Shown: positions 19,255-28,091 of the stretch, one piece after another | How the letters are laid out: each line of letters starts with the position of its first letter | Numbering within the stretch: the first letter of the stretch is position 1 | Origin: Gemmobacter caeni | Lineage (GTDB): Bacteria; Pseudomonadota; Alphaproteobacteria; Rhodobacterales; Rhodobacteraceae | Direction: 5' to 3' | Length of the DNA: 64,000 nucleotides | NCBI RefSeq assembly: GCF_003054195.1 | Contig: NZ_QBKP01000005.1 | Coordinates: forward strand, 62,001 to 126,000 | Notes under the pieces: generated by a model | What the model saw: the letters and a program-made list of their open reading frames with translations, nothing else | What the model was told of the DNA's origin: nothing | The model's database searches: none | Position numbers and translations under genes: made by a program

Positions 19255-20100
19255 ATGGCGAAAATAACAACGATCCTTGGGGCGTTTGCGCTGACGGTGG
19301 CCCTCGCCGCCCCGGCCCTCGCGGCCGACCCCACTGCCGAAACCGTTGTGGCCGATGTGAATGGCACCCCGGTGACGCTGGGGCAGATGATCGCCATGCG
19401 CGCCTCGCTGCCGCCGCAATATCAGGCGCTGCCCGATGACGTCCTGTTTAAGGGGATCCTGGATCAGCTTGTGCAACAGACACTTCTGGCACAATCGGTG
19501 GAAAAGAACCTGTCGAAGCGCGACCAGATCACGCTGGAAAATGAACGCCGTGGCCAGATCTCGGCCATCGCGCTGCAACAGGTGGTGACAGCGGCCGTGA
19601 CCAATGCCGCACTGCAAGCCGCCTATGACGCCAAATACAAGGACTTCAAGCCCGGCACCGAATATCACGCCGCGCATATCCTCGTGGACAGCGAGGAGAA
19701 GGCCAAGGAAATCAAGGCACAGATCGAGGGCGGCGTCGATTTCGCCGATGCGGCCAAGACCCACGGCACCGACGGCACCGCCGCCAATGGCGGGGATCTG
19801 GGCTGGTTCGGCCCCGGTATGATGGTCAAACCCTTCGAGGATGCAGTTGTGGCGATGAAGCCGGGTGAATTGGTCGGTCCGGTGAAAACCGATTTCGGCT
19901 GGCACCTGATCAAGCTGGTCGAAACGCGTCCTTCCGCCGCGCCCGCGCTGGACGATGTGCGCGACGAGCTTGCAGCCGAGATCGAGAAAACCGCGATCAC
20001 CGATCACCTCGCCGCGCTGGAGAAGGATGCGAAGGTCGAGAAACCGGGCGAAGGGATTGACCCGGCCGTCCTGAAAGACGAGAGCTTGTTGGACAAGTAA
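19255..20100 (+). CDS. Periplasmic parvulin-type peptidyl-prolyl isomerase
   Basis: Secreted PpiC/SurA-like foldase of 281 residues. A classic signal peptide (MAKITTILGAFALTVALAAPALAA) precedes a SurA-like helical N-domain (residues 25-130) and one rotamase domain (about 135-230), with the family signatures YHAAHILV, GGDLGWFGPGMMVKPFE and FGWHLIKL. It isomerises X-Pro bonds in envelope proteins, and placement next to secA fits that role. The ATG at 19255 follows CAGGAG; a longer in-frame extension upstream overlaps secA and is spurious. It runs into argJ 19 bp downstream, a common alphaproteobacterial arrangement. Confidence 0.95.
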   Translation: MAKITTILGAFALTVALAAPALAADPTAETVVADVNGTPVTLGQMIAMRASLPPQYQALPDDVLFKGILDQLVQQTLLAQSVEKNLSKRDQITLENERRGQISAIALQQVVTAAVTNAALQAAYDAKYKDFKPGTEYHAAHILVDSEEKAKEIKAQIEGGVDFADAAKTHGTDGTAANGGDLGWFGPGMMVKPFEDAVVAMKPGELVGPVKTDFGWHLIKLVETRPSAAPALDDVRDELAAEIEKTAITDHLAALEKDAKVEKPGEGIDPAVLKDESLLDK

Positions 20101-20119
20101 TCTCTGCCGGAGTTGCGCC

Positions 20120-21517
20120 ATGAGCAAGACCGACTGGAAGGCCGAAGCCAAGGCCCTCAAGAAGAAGCTGAAGAAGAAGGTCGCCACCCTCACGGCGCAA
20201 CTGGAAGAGGCGGCAGAAACCGCCAAAGACCGCGCCGAGGATTTGGCCGAAGCTGCGGTCGCTGCGGTGAAGAAGGCTGCCAAGCCGGTGTCGCCGCTGG
20301 CCCCTGCGGCCTTCCCGGTGCTGCCGGTCATCAAGGGTGCGGCCTTTTCCGCAGTCGGCGCCGGGATCAAGTATCAGAACCGCCGCGACGTGATGCTGGT
20401 CAGCCTGTGCCCCGGCACCACCGTCGCGGGGGTGTTCACCCGCTCCTCCACCCGCTCGGGCTGCGTGCGCGACTGCCAGGAGAAACTGGCGATGAAGGCA
20501 CCGGCCGATGCCGGCGCCGCCATCGTGGTGAACTCGGGCAATTCCAATGCCTTCACCGGCAAGATCGGGGACAAGGCGGTGGCCGAGGTCACCGGCAGCG
20601 CCGCCGCGGCACTGGGGCTGCCCGCCAGCCGGGTGTATTCCTCCTCCACCGGCGTGATCGGTGAACCCCTGCCCTTCGAGAAAATCACCGCCGTCATGCC
20701 CGCGCTGGTCGAGGGCCTGACGGAAGAGGCGATCCAGTCGGCTGCCGAAGCCATTATGACCACCGACACCTTCCCCAAGGGGGCCAGCGCCGTGATCGAA
20801 GGCGAAGGTGGTCCGATTCATATCTCGGGCATCGCCAAGGGGTCGGGCATGATCGCGCCGGATATGGCGACGATGCTGGTCTATATCTTCACCGATGCGA
20901 AGATCAGTGCCGCCAACCTGCAAAAGATGCTGTCGCGGAATGTGGACGAGACCTTCAACTCGATCACCGTCGACAGCGACACCTCCACTTCGGACACGCT
21001 GCTCCTCTGCGCCACCGGCCAGAGCGCAGCGGCAGAAGTCAAGGCCACCGGACCCGTCGCCAAGGCCTTCGAGGCCGCGCTGCGCAGTGTGATGATGGAT
21101 CTGGCGCATCAGGTTGTGAAGGATGGTGAAGGCGCCACAAAATTTGTGGAAATCCGGGTCACCGGCGCCGCCTCGGCCGAAGATGCGCTTCGCATCGGCA
21201 AGTCCATCGCCGACAGCCCGCTGGTCAAGACCGCGCTGGCCGGACAAGATCCGAACTGGGGTCGTATCGTCGCCGCTATCGGCAAATCCGGCGCTGCAGC
21301 AGACCGCGACAAGCTGCGTATCACCTTCGGCGATCTGATTGTCGCCGAAAAAGGCTGGCGCAACCCCGACTACCGTGAGGAAGACGGCGCCGCCTATTTC
21401 CGCCGTTCGGAACTGGTGATCGGTGTCGATCTGGGGATGGGCCGGGCCAAACGCTCGATCTGGACCTGCGACCTGACCAGCCGTTACATCGAGATCAACG
21501 CGGATTACCGCTCCTGA
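20120..21517 (+). CDS. argJ: Bifunctional ornithine acetyltransferase/N-acetylglutamate synthase ArgJ
   Basis: Arginine biosynthesis: moves acetyl from N-acetylornithine to glutamate, making the cyclic pathway. The core (about residues 57-465) is a complete ArgJ with the self-cleavage site KGSGMIAPDMATML, where Thr251 becomes the nucleophile of the beta chain, and the C-terminal DLTSRYIEINADYRS. Odd: about 56 residues precede the usual start, very rich in Lys, Ala and Glu, with a likely long amphipathic helix (KALKKKLKKKVATL ... AAVAAVKKAAK). The ATG is supported by GGAG and no good internal start precedes PVSPLAP, so the extension is probably translated. It is downstream of the parvulin gene and upstream of mutT. 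Confidence 0.96.
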   Translation: MSKTDWKAEAKALKKKLKKKVATLTAQLEEAAETAKDRAEDLAEAAVAAVKKAAKPVSPLAPAAFPVLPVIKGAAFSAVGAGIKYQNRRDVMLVSLCPGTTVAGVFTRSSTRSGCVRDCQEKLAMKAPADAGAAIVVNSGNSNAFTGKIGDKAVAEVTGSAAAALGLPASRVYSSSTGVIGEPLPFEKITAVMPALVEGLTEEAIQSAAEAIMTTDTFPKGASAVIEGEGGPIHISGIAKGSGMIAPDMATMLVYIFTDAKISAANLQKMLSRNVDETFNSITVDSDTSTSDTLLLCATGQSAAAEVKATGPVAKAFEAALRSVMMDLAHQVVKDGEGATKFVEIRVTGAASAEDALRIGKSIADSPLVKTALAGQDPNWGRIVAAIGKSGAAADRDKLRITFGDLIVAEKGWRNPDYREEDGAAYFRRSELVIGVDLGMGRAKRSIWTCDLTSRYIEINADYRS

Positions 21518-21531
21518 TTTCATCTGTTCAT

Positions 21532-21572
21532 AAATATCCCACAGGGGGTCCGGGGGACGCGAAGTCCCCCGG
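21532..21572 (+). repeat. Dispersed palindromic repeat, copy 1
   Basis: AAATATCCC followed by a G-run and a perfect 9-bp hairpin CCGGGGGAC-gcgaa-GTCCCCCGG (21550-21572), between argJ and mutT. A second element with the same AAATATCCC plus G-run plus hairpin plan is at 54992. Similar intergenic elements are common in Rhodobacterales chromosomes. It may also help end argJ transcription, but no T-tract follows. Confidence 0.5.
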
Positions 21573-21598
21573 CACCTGCCAGAAGCGGAACATCTGCC

Positions 21599-21997
21599 AT
21601 GAAGATTCTTCTCGTCGCCGCCGTGGCGCTGATTGACGCTGACGGTCGCGTGCTGCTGGCGCAACGCCCCGAGGGCAAATCTCTGGCCGGGCTGTGGGAG
21701 TTTCCGGGCGGCAAAGTTGAATCCGGCGAATCACCCGAGGCCTGCCTGATCCGCGAGTTGAAGGAAGAGCTGGGCATCGACACCTGGAAAAGCTGCCTCG
21801 CGCCGCTGACCTTCGCCAGCCACGCCTATGAGGATTTCCACCTGCTGATGCCGCTTTTCGCCTGCCGGCGCTGGGAAGGCATTCCCACCGGCCGCGAAGG
21901 GCAGCGAATCGCCTGGGTGCGGGCACAGGCACTGAAGGATTACCCGATGCCGCCCGCCGATATTCCACTCATCCCGATCTTGCGCGATTGGCTTTAA
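21599..21997 (+). CDS. mutT: MutT-type Nudix hydrolase (8-oxo-dGTP diphosphatase)
   Basis: 132-residue Nudix enzyme that hydrolyses oxidised nucleoside triphosphates such as 8-oxo-dGTP to keep them out of DNA. The complete Nudix box runs from residue 38 to 60 (GGKVESGESPEACLIRELKEELGI pattern, G-x5-E-x7-REUxEExGU). Length and the opening KILLVAAVALIDADGRVLLAQRPEGK are as in MutT. It follows argJ, an arrangement conserved in this group. The downstream 108 bp is AT-rich and seems to hold both a weak hairpin (aggcaa/ttgcct) and the promoter of the small gene that follows. Confidence 0.93.
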   Translation: MKILLVAAVALIDADGRVLLAQRPEGKSLAGLWEFPGGKVESGESPEACLIRELKEELGIDTWKSCLAPLTFASHAYEDFHLLMPLFACRRWEGIPTGREGQRIAWVRAQALKDYPMPPADIPLIPILRDWL

Positions 21998-22105
21998 TTT
22001 TTTGCAGGCAACGAGAATTTTGCCTCTTTTGTGAAATTTTCTTAGTAGCGGGTTAACCACTTCCCCCGTATTCTTTACCCGTTCTGGCTGAATTTGGGGG
22101 GAGAG

Positions 22106-22243
22106 ATGCTGAGAACGATCGCCTTGGGTTCGTGTGTATCCGTGCAGGGAATTGTGGTCGGCTCGACGCAGGACGGAAAGCTGATGGTGCGGGTCGATGA
22201 CAAGACCTTCGTTGGCTATCCGGTGTCCGGTGCGCGCAACTGA
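22106..22243 (+). CDS. 45-residue conserved-looking small protein
   Basis: A short gene with strong signals: an excellent ribosome site (GGGGGGAG directly before the ATG), an AT-rich upstream region, and a strong terminator 14 bp after the stop. The product begins MLRTIALGSCVSVQGIVVGS and ends with DDKTFVGYPVSGARN; it looks like one small beta-rich fold with a single cysteine and no membrane segment. I recall similar tiny proteins in Rhodobacterales but no assigned function. Alternative: a non-coding RNA with a chance reading frame, made less likely by the ribosome site. Confidence 0.65.
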   Translation: MLRTIALGSCVSVQGIVVGSTQDGKLMVRVDDKTFVGYPVSGARN

Positions 22244-22256
22244 GACAACCGATGAA

Positions 22257-22295
22257 AAAGCAAAAGGCCGGGCAGTTTGCCCGGCCTTTTGCTTT
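22257..22295. terminator. Bidirectional intrinsic terminator, small gene / infB
   Basis: Perfect 18-bp stem (22257-22274 with 22278-22295) and a 3-nt loop, GC core GGCCGGGCA flanked by A-run and T-run. T-rich tracts occur on both strands, so it serves both the 45-residue gene (+) and the rimP-nusA-ylxR-infB operon (-), whose last stop is at 22310. Confidence 0.9.
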
Positions 22296-22309
22296 GCGCG
22301 CCACTGACC

Positions 22310-24928
22310 TCAGGCCAGCGAGCGCTGCACTTCCTCGCGTTCGAATATCTCGATGACATCGCCCGCCCGGATATCCTCGTAGCGTTCGAAGGCCATGCCA
22401 CATTCCTGACCGGACTGCACTTCCTTGACCTCGTCCTTGAAGCGCTTGAGCGTTTTGAGCGTGCCTTCGTGGATGACCACGTTGTCGCGCAGCAGGCGCA
22501 CACCAGCCGAACGGCGCGCAACGCCCTCGGTGACGATACAACCCGCCACATTGCCCGCGCCGGTGATGCGGAAGACTTCCTTGATCTGCGCGTAACCGAT
22601 GAAGTTTTCGCGCACTTCGGCCTTCAGCAGCCCCGAGGCTGCCGACTTGATGTCGTCGATCAGGTCATAGATGATCGAGTAGTAGCGGATTTCCACGCCC
22701 TTCTGCTGCGCCGCGTTGCGCGCGGTCGCATTCGCCCGGACGTTGAAGCCGATGATCGGCGCGTTCGAGGCTTCGGCCAGACCCACATCGGTATCGGTGA
22801 TCGCACCCACACCATAGTGCAGCACGCGCACGCGCACCTCGTCGTTGCCGATCTTTTCCAGCGCCTGAACGATGGCCTCGGCAGAACCTTGCACATCGGC
22901 TTTCACCAGCACCGGCAGTTCCGCCACATCGGCATCGGCCTTCGCCTTCGCCATGAGCTGTTCCAGCGTGGTCGCGGCACCGGCAGCGGCGCGTTTGTCC
23001 TTGGCGGCCTGTTCGCGGTAATCCGCGATCTCGCGCGCCTGCGCCTCGGTCGACACCACGTTCAGCACGTCACCGGCTTCGGGCGTGCCGTTCAGGCCCA
23101 GCACCTCGACCGGAACCGACGGTCCGGCTTCGGTGACGGTTTCGCCCTTGTCGTTGATCAGCGCACGAACCTTGCCCCACTTCTCGCCCACGACGAAGAT
23201 GTCGCCGCGTTTCAGCGTGCCGTTCTGCACCAGAACGGTGGCAACCGGGCCGCGACCGACATCCAGCTTGGCCTCGATCACCGCGCCCATGGCGGGGCGA
23301 TTCGGGTTGGCCTTCAGTTCAAGGATCTCGGCCTGCAGAGCGATGGCTTCCAGCAGGTCATTCAGGCCCTTGCCAGTCTTGGCAGAAACCTCGACATCCT
23401 GCACGTCGCCCGACATCGCCTCGACCACCACTTCGTGCTGAAGCAGGTCGGTGCGCACCTTCTGCGGGTTGGCATCCGGCTTGTCGCATTTGTTGATCGC
23501 GACGATCATCGGCACCTTCGCCGCCTTGGCGTGGGCGATGGCTTCAATCGTCTGCGGCATCACGGCATCATCGGCCGCGACCACCAGGATCACGATATCC
23601 GTCACCTGCGCGCCACGGGCCCGCATCGACGTGAAGGCCGCGTGACCGGGCGTATCGAGGAATGAGACCAGCGAACCATTCGGCGTCTTCACCTGATAGG
23701 CACCGATGTGCTGGGTGATGCCACCGGCCTCGCCCGACACGACGTTGGCCTTGCGGATCGCATCCAGCAGCGAGGTTTTGCCGTGGTCGACGTGACCCAT
23801 GATGGTCACGATCGGCGGACGCGATTCCAGATCCTCGGCCTTGTCTTCGACGGTGTCGATGACCTGTTCCACATCGGAATCCGACACGCGCACGGCGCGA
23901 TGACCGAAATCCTCGATGATGATTTCGGCGGTATCGGCGTCGATGGTCTGGTTCATGTTGACCATCATGCCCATCTTCATCAGCGCCTTGACCACGTCGG
24001 CGGCGCGTTCCGCCATCCGGTTGGCCAGTTCGCTGACAACGATGGTTTCAGGCAGCTGCACGTCGCGGGCCTGCTTTTCGGCCTTCTGACCGAATCCCAT
24101 GGCCTTGTTGCGGGCCTTTTCCTGCTTGCGCTTCATCGCGGCGAGCGAGCGGGTGCGCCCGCCCTCGCCATCCAGCGCGGCAGTCAGGGTCAGCTTGCCG
24201 GAACGGCGGCCATCATCGCCCTTGCCCTTGGCACCACGGTCCCGATCACGCTCTTCGCGTTCGCGGTCAGTCTTGCGCGGGCTGACAGTCGTTGCGGGCT
24301 GTTTGGCAGCGCCGCGTGCTTCTTCCTCGGTCGCAGGGGCAGCCGGGGCGGCCTCACGCGATTTCGCGGCAGGCTTGGCGGCTTCGGCTGCGGCACGCGC
24401 TTCTTCCTGCTCGCGCTGGATCTGCGCACGCGACTTGGTGCCAAGAATATCAGCCTTGCGCTGCGCGGCAGCGGCAGCCTTGGCCTCCGCCTCGGCACGC
24501 GCCTGACGCTCTTCTTCTTCCTGACGGGCCTTGATGGCCGCTTCGCGCTCGCGCTCTTCGCGCTCCTTCGCCTCGATTTCCTCGCGGCGGCGCTGACGAT
24601 CTTCCTCGCGCTGACGCTCTTCCTCGGCGCGGCGCGCGGTATCCTCGGCCTCACGGGCCTTGGCGGCGCGCAGCGCAGCCAGGCGCCGTTCCATCTCGGC
24701 GTCGGAGATCCCGGCGGGGCGCTTCGACGGATCGCCCAGATGCGAGGCCGAGCCGCCACCTGCGGCACCGCCTGCGGTGCCGGGCTTCGGCACCACCACG
24801 CGCTTGCGCTTGGTCTCCACCACCACGGTGTTGGTCCGGCCGTGGCTGAAGCTCTGCTTCACCTGACCCGGGCGCTTGCCAGCGCCGCCACCAAGCCCGA
24901 GGGGTTTTTTACCGTCCGTATCGCTCAT
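22310..24928 (-). CDS. infB: Translation initiation factor IF-2
   Basis: GTPase that brings initiator tRNA to the 30S subunit. 872 residues, standard alphaproteobacterial length. The N-terminal third is a highly charged Arg/Glu/Ala helical region (about 75-260), then the IF2_N domain, then the G domain with [15 protein letters not shown] near residue 377, DTPGHAAF and NKCD motifs, and the C-terminal beta-barrel domains ending with [17 protein letters not shown]. The ATG overlaps the ylxR stop by 4 bp (ATGA). Last gene of the rimP-nusA-ylxR-infB operon; a strong bidirectional terminator lies just downstream. Confidence 0.99.
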   Translation of the reverse strand: MSDTDGKKPLGLGGGAGKRPGQVKQSFSHGRTNTVVVETKRKRVVVPKPGTAGGAAGGGSASHLGDPSKRPAGISDAEMERRLAALRAAKAREAEDTARRAEEERQREEDRQRRREEIEAKEREEREREAAIKARQEEEERQARAEAEAKAAAAAQRKADILGTKSRAQIQREQEEARAAAEAAKPAAKSREAAPAAPATEEEARGAAKQPATTVSPRKTDREREERDRDRGAKGKGDDGRRSGKLTLTAALDGEGGRTRSLAAMKRKQEKARNKAMGFGQKAEKQARDVQLPETIVVSELANRMAERAADVVKALMKMGMMVNMNQTIDADTAEIIIEDFGHRAVRVSDSDVEQVIDTVEDKAEDLESRPPIVTIMGHVDHGKTSLLDAIRKANVVSGEAGGITQHIGAYQVKTPNGSLVSFLDTPGHAAFTSMRARGAQVTDIVILVVAADDAVMPQTIEAIAHAKAAKVPMIVAINKCDKPDANPQKVRTDLLQHEVVVEAMSGDVQDVEVSAKTGKGLNDLLEAIALQAEILELKANPNRPAMGAVIEAKLDVGRGPVATVLVQNGTLKRGDIFVVGEKWGKVRALINDKGETVTEAGPSVPVEVLGLNGTPEAGDVLNVVSTEAQAREIADYREQAAKDKRAAAGAATTLEQLMAKAKADADVAELPVLVKADVQGSAEAIVQALEKIGNDEVRVRVLHYGVGAITDTDVGLAEASNAPIIGFNVRANATARNAAQQKGVEIRYYSIIYDLIDDIKSAASGLLKAEVRENFIGYAQIKEVFRITGAGNVAGCIVTEGVARRSAGVRLLRDNVVIHEGTLKTLKRFKDEVKEVQSGQECGMAFERYEDIRAGDVIEIFEREEVQRSLA

Positions 24929-25572
24929 ACCGTCTTCGTATCCTCTCCGGCGGTCTCGCCGCCGTCATGCTGGCCTGCGACTCCACCCCGGAGCCCTGCC
25001 AGCCTTGCCGCTTCCTCTACAACACGGTCGCTGAGTCCACCAGCCGCAAGCGCGCCGTGTATGGCACTTTCGCGGCCAAAAGCCAAACCGATTTCCTGTC
25101 CGGTCAGGCAGCCGATGAACAGCCCCGTCTTCGCGGGCGGGCGGAGCTTCGATTTGCCCCGTTCCGACCCGTCACTGGCCTGGATCAGCACGGTCGCCGT
25201 GCCATCCACAAGCCAGCCCTTCACCTTCTCGTACCCGGTCACCGCCAGCCCCGCCTTGCGGGCGAGGCTCAACAGTTCGACCACGCGCTTCGCCAGCATC
25301 GCCTCAATGAGGTCCGCCAGCGCCGGGGGCGGCGTAACCCTGGTCCGCGCCGCACGCGAGAACAGGCCCTTTGCCGCCGCACGGTCCAGCGCCTCGCGGG
25401 TGGAAGTCACCCAGAAGCCCCGGCCCGGCAGCTTGCCCAGCAGATCGGGCACCACGTCGCCATCCGGCCCCGCGACGAAACGGATCAACCCGGCCGTCGG
25501 CCCGGAGTCACCCGAAACGATGCATCGCCGTTCCGGGCCGTCCCTGTCGTCCTTGCGGCCGCCGCGCGTCAT
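24925..25572 (-). CDS. YlxR (DUF448) RNA-binding protein with L7Ae-like domain
   Basis: 215-residue protein combining an N-terminal YlxR/DUF448 domain ([25 protein letters not shown] ... [16 protein letters not shown], about 15-75) with a C-terminal L7Ae/ribosomal-protein-like domain ([22 protein letters not shown] ... [10 protein letters not shown], about 100-190). The fusion is usual in alphaproteobacteria, where the gene always sits between nusA and infB. YlxR proteins bind RNA and in some bacteria touch RNase P; the exact role here is unknown. The position in the nusA operon and overlap with infB suggest a job in transcription-translation coupling or ribosome assembly. Confidence 0.93.
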   Translation of the reverse strand: MTRGGRKDDRDGPERRCIVSGDSGPTAGLIRFVAGPDGDVVPDLLGKLPGRGFWVTSTREALDRAAAKGLFSRAARTRVTPPPALADLIEAMLAKRVVELLSLARKAGLAVTGYEKVKGWLVDGTATVLIQASDGSERGKSKLRPPAKTGLFIGCLTGQEIGLAFGRESAIHGALAAGGLSDRVVEEAARLAGLRGGVAGQHDGGETAGEDTKTV

Positions 25573-25586
25573 GGGAAACCCGAGGC

Positions 25587-27203
25587 TCAGGCCTCGGCCT
25601 CCTCGGCGTCGCCCTCTTCGTCTTCAGCCTCGGCCGCTGCCAGTTCGGTCGGGTCGACCCAGCCCAGCATGACGCGCGCCGTCATGATCAGGGTCTGCGC
25701 TTCTTCCAGCGAGACCTCGAACTTCTCAAGCACGCCGTCATCTTTCTTGCGCTGGCCGTTTTCGGTCGTCCAGCCGCCAGCCAGTTCCCAATCGGCGCAG
25801 GTGGCGAAATCTTCCAGCGTCTTGATGCCGTCCTTCGCCAGCGCCTCGATCATCTGGGGTGTCAGCCCCTCGAAGTTGAACAGGCTGTCATCAACGCCCA
25901 GTGCACGGGCATTCTCGATGGCCTTGCGGTTCTGTTCCTCGATGTAATCGCGGGCGCGGGCTTGCAGTTCCTCGGCGGTGCCTTCATCGAAACCGTCGAT
26001 GGACAGAAGCTCGTCCTGATCGACATAGGCCACTTCTTCCAGATTGGTGAAGCCTTCCGCCACCAGAAGCTGGGCCATCATCTCGTCGATATCAAGGGTA
26101 TCCATGAAGAGTTTCGTACGCTCGGCGAATTCGGCCTGACGACGCGCCGATTCCTCGGCCTCAGTCATGATGTCGATGTCCAGCCCGGTCAGCTGCGAGG
26201 CCAGACGCACGTTCTGACCGCGGCGACCGATGGCCAGCGAAAGCTGTTCGTCCGGCACCACGACCTCGATCTTGCCTGCCTCCTCGTCGAACACGACCTT
26301 GCTGACCTCGGCAGGTTGCAGCGCGTTCACGAGGAAGGTGGCGGTATCGCCGTTCCAGGGAATGATGTCGATCTTTTCGCCCTGAAGCTCGTTCACCACG
26401 GCCTGCACACGGCTGCCGCGCATACCGACGCAGGCACCCACAGGGTCAATGGAGTTGTCATAGCTGATCACGGCGATCTTGGCGCGCGAACCCGGGTCAC
26501 GGGCGACGGCCTTGATCTCGATGATGCCATCATAGATTTCCGGCACTTCCATCTTGAACAGTTCCGCCATGAACTGCGGATCGGTGCGCGACAGGAAGAC
26601 CTGCGGGCCACGGGTCTCGCGGCGCACATCCTTGACGTAGCAGCGGATACGGTCATTCGGGCGATAGCTTTCGCGGCCGATCTTCTCGTTCCGGCGCAGG
26701 ATGCCTTCGCCCCGCCCAATATCGACGATCAGATTGCCATATTCCTCGCGCTTCACCACACCGTTGATGATGGTGCCCTTGCGATCCTTGAATTCGTCAT
26801 ACTGACGGTCACGCTCGGCCTCGCGCACCTTTTGCAGGATAACCTGCTTGGCACTTTGCGCGGCGATACGGCCCAGATCCACGGGCGGAACCTCGTCGAT
26901 CACCTCGTCCCCGACCTGCGGGTCTTTCAGATAGGTTTTGGCCTGCTTGACGGTCAGCTGGGCGTGGTGATTCTCGTATTCCTCGTCCGGCACCACGGTG
27001 CGGATGCGGGCAAAGGTGGCGCGGCCCGTCTTGCGGTCGATCTTGACGCGGATGTCCAGTTCGGCGCCGTAACGCGATTTGGCGGCACGGGCGAGGGATT
27101 CCTCCATCGCCTGAATCACCAGATCCGGGTCGATCATCTTTTCGCGCGCCACCGCCTCGGCGGTTTGCAGAAGCTCCAGCTGGTTCGCAGACGTAATCGC
27201 CAT
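25587..27203 (-). CDS. nusA: Transcription termination/antitermination factor NusA
   Basis: RNA polymerase elongation factor controlling pausing, Rho-independent termination and antitermination. 538 residues: N-terminal RNAP-binding domain (1-130), S1 domain (YGNLIVDIGRGEGIL, about 150-210), two KH domains with the GACVGMRGSRVQAVVNEL motif, and two C-terminal acidic repeats with helix-hairpin-helix (FTNLEEVAYVDQDELLSIDGF), as in alphaproteobacteria and E. coli but with a very acidic tail (EAEDEEGDAEEAEA). Second gene of the operon, 17 bp after rimP. In E. coli this operon is autoregulated by NusA through leader terminators; the leader here also contains a terminator-like hairpin. Confidence 0.99.
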   Translation of the reverse strand: MAITSANQLELLQTAEAVAREKMIDPDLVIQAMEESLARAAKSRYGAELDIRVKIDRKTGRATFARIRTVVPDEEYENHHAQLTVKQAKTYLKDPQVGDEVIDEVPPVDLGRIAAQSAKQVILQKVREAERDRQYDEFKDRKGTIINGVVKREEYGNLIVDIGRGEGILRRNEKIGRESYRPNDRIRCYVKDVRRETRGPQVFLSRTDPQFMAELFKMEVPEIYDGIIEIKAVARDPGSRAKIAVISYDNSIDPVGACVGMRGSRVQAVVNELQGEKIDIIPWNGDTATFLVNALQPAEVSKVVFDEEAGKIEVVVPDEQLSLAIGRRGQNVRLASQLTGLDIDIMTEAEESARRQAEFAERTKLFMDTLDIDEMMAQLLVAEGFTNLEEVAYVDQDELLSIDGFDEGTAEELQARARDYIEEQNRKAIENARALGVDDSLFNFEGLTPQMIEALAKDGIKTLEDFATCADWELAGGWTTENGQRKKDDGVLEKFEVSLEEAQTLIMTARVMLGWVDPTELAAAEAEDEEGDAEEAEA

Positions 27204-27220
27204 GATGTCCTCTTGGCCTG

Positions 27221-27832
27221 TCAGTGTTTCGTCGCGGGGGTTTCGAGGTCGTCGTCCTCATCCCCTTCGGTTTCTTCGATCTCGTCGAACTTCGATTCGT
27301 CGATGACGCCGGCTTCCTTGCGCTGGCGCAGAACCTCGGCGATCAGTTCGTCGGTCAGCAGAAGCTTGGCATCCGACAGCCAGTCGAATTGCAGCCCGAT
27401 GGTCAGCGTCTCGCCGCCTTCCTCGATCTCGATCAGTACCTCGTCGCCTTCAGTGCCTTGCAGCACACCCTTGAAGCGACGACGGCCATCAATCAACTCG
27501 GTCGTTTCCAGCCGCGCCTCGTAATCGACCCACATGTCGAAGTCCTTCAGGCGGGTCAGCGGGCGGTCGATGCCGGGGGACGAGACCTCAAGCACATAAT
27601 TGTCCTCGATCGGGTCTTCGACGTCCAGCAGGGCCGAAACGGCGGTGGAGACGGCGGCACATTCGTCCACCTCGATCCCGCCATCCGGGCGGTCCACCAT
27701 GATTTGCAGGGTCCGCGTCTTGCCGCCCATCAGGCGGATGCGCACCAGTTCGAATCCCAGCCCTTCGATGACCGGGCCGACAATGTCGGCCAGTCGGCGG
27801 TCGATGGCGGTCTTGGCGATGAGATCGGTCAT
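27221..27832 (-). CDS. rimP: Ribosome maturation factor RimP
   Basis: 30S subunit assembly factor, 203 residues. The N-terminal alpha/beta domain contains the conserved [20 protein letters not shown] and the [23 protein letters not shown] signature, then an SH3-like barrel ([12 protein letters not shown]). The tail (about 165-203) is an acidic extension, longer than E. coli RimP (150). The ATG at 27832 is preceded only by a weak GGAAC; a longer upstream frame is ruled out by the leader terminator 19 nt before. First gene of the rimP-nusA-ylxR-infB operon. Confidence 0.97.
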   Translation of the reverse strand: MTDLIAKTAIDRRLADIVGPVIEGLGFELVRIRLMGGKTRTLQIMVDRPDGGIEVDECAAVSTAVSALLDVEDPIEDNYVLEVSSPGIDRPLTRLKDFDMWVDYEARLETTELIDGRRRFKGVLQGTEGDEVLIEIEEGGETLTIGLQFDWLSDAKLLLTDELIAEVLRQRKEAGVIDESKFDEIEETEGDEDDDLETPATKH

Positions 27833-27837
27833 CCGGG

Positions 27838-27929
27838 TTCCAAAAAGCAAAAAACGGGCTCGAGCGGCCCGTTTACATCTTTCGATGGGCCGACGGTTTG
27901 GACCCGTCAGCGCCGCTGTTGAGAGCCAT
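27838..27929 (-). promoter_or_regulatory. Candidate attenuator in the rimP-nusA-infB leader
   Basis: On the minus strand an 18-codon reading frame (27929-27873, encoding [18 protein letters not shown]) ends right at the base of an intrinsic terminator (stem 27874-27867 with 27859-27852, 8 bp, then a run of T with one GC interruption to 27842), 19 nt before the rimP ATG. A competing hairpin can form between 27892-27887 (cggccc) and 27870-27865 (gggccg), which overlaps the terminator's first arm, and an upstream hairpin at 27908-27892 overlaps that. This is the arrangement of an attenuator; regulation is inference. Confidence 0.45.
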
Positions 27930-28091
27930 ATAGGCCGTTCCGCCCCGGAAAGCAAGGCGGAATGCCAGAGGCCTCCTCAAGCCGATTGTGGGCCGGGCAC
28001 GGCACTGATAGCCTGAGGCCGCTGCGGCGCCGTATTTCTGCCGCCTGCAAGACCCCAAGCCTCTGGTTCCATTTTCTTTACGGAGTTTCCC

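Noticed and set aside
23708-25672. 654-codon frame opposite infB and ylxR
   Set aside because: Low-complexity antisense of the charged IF-2 N-terminus; no credible start or homology pattern.
27892-27908. 5-bp stem with 7-nt loop before rimP, like a tRNA T-arm, where E. coli has metY
   Set aside because: Loop is GTCCAAA on the minus strand, not TTCRANY; no acceptor stem, D-arm or CCA could be built around it.
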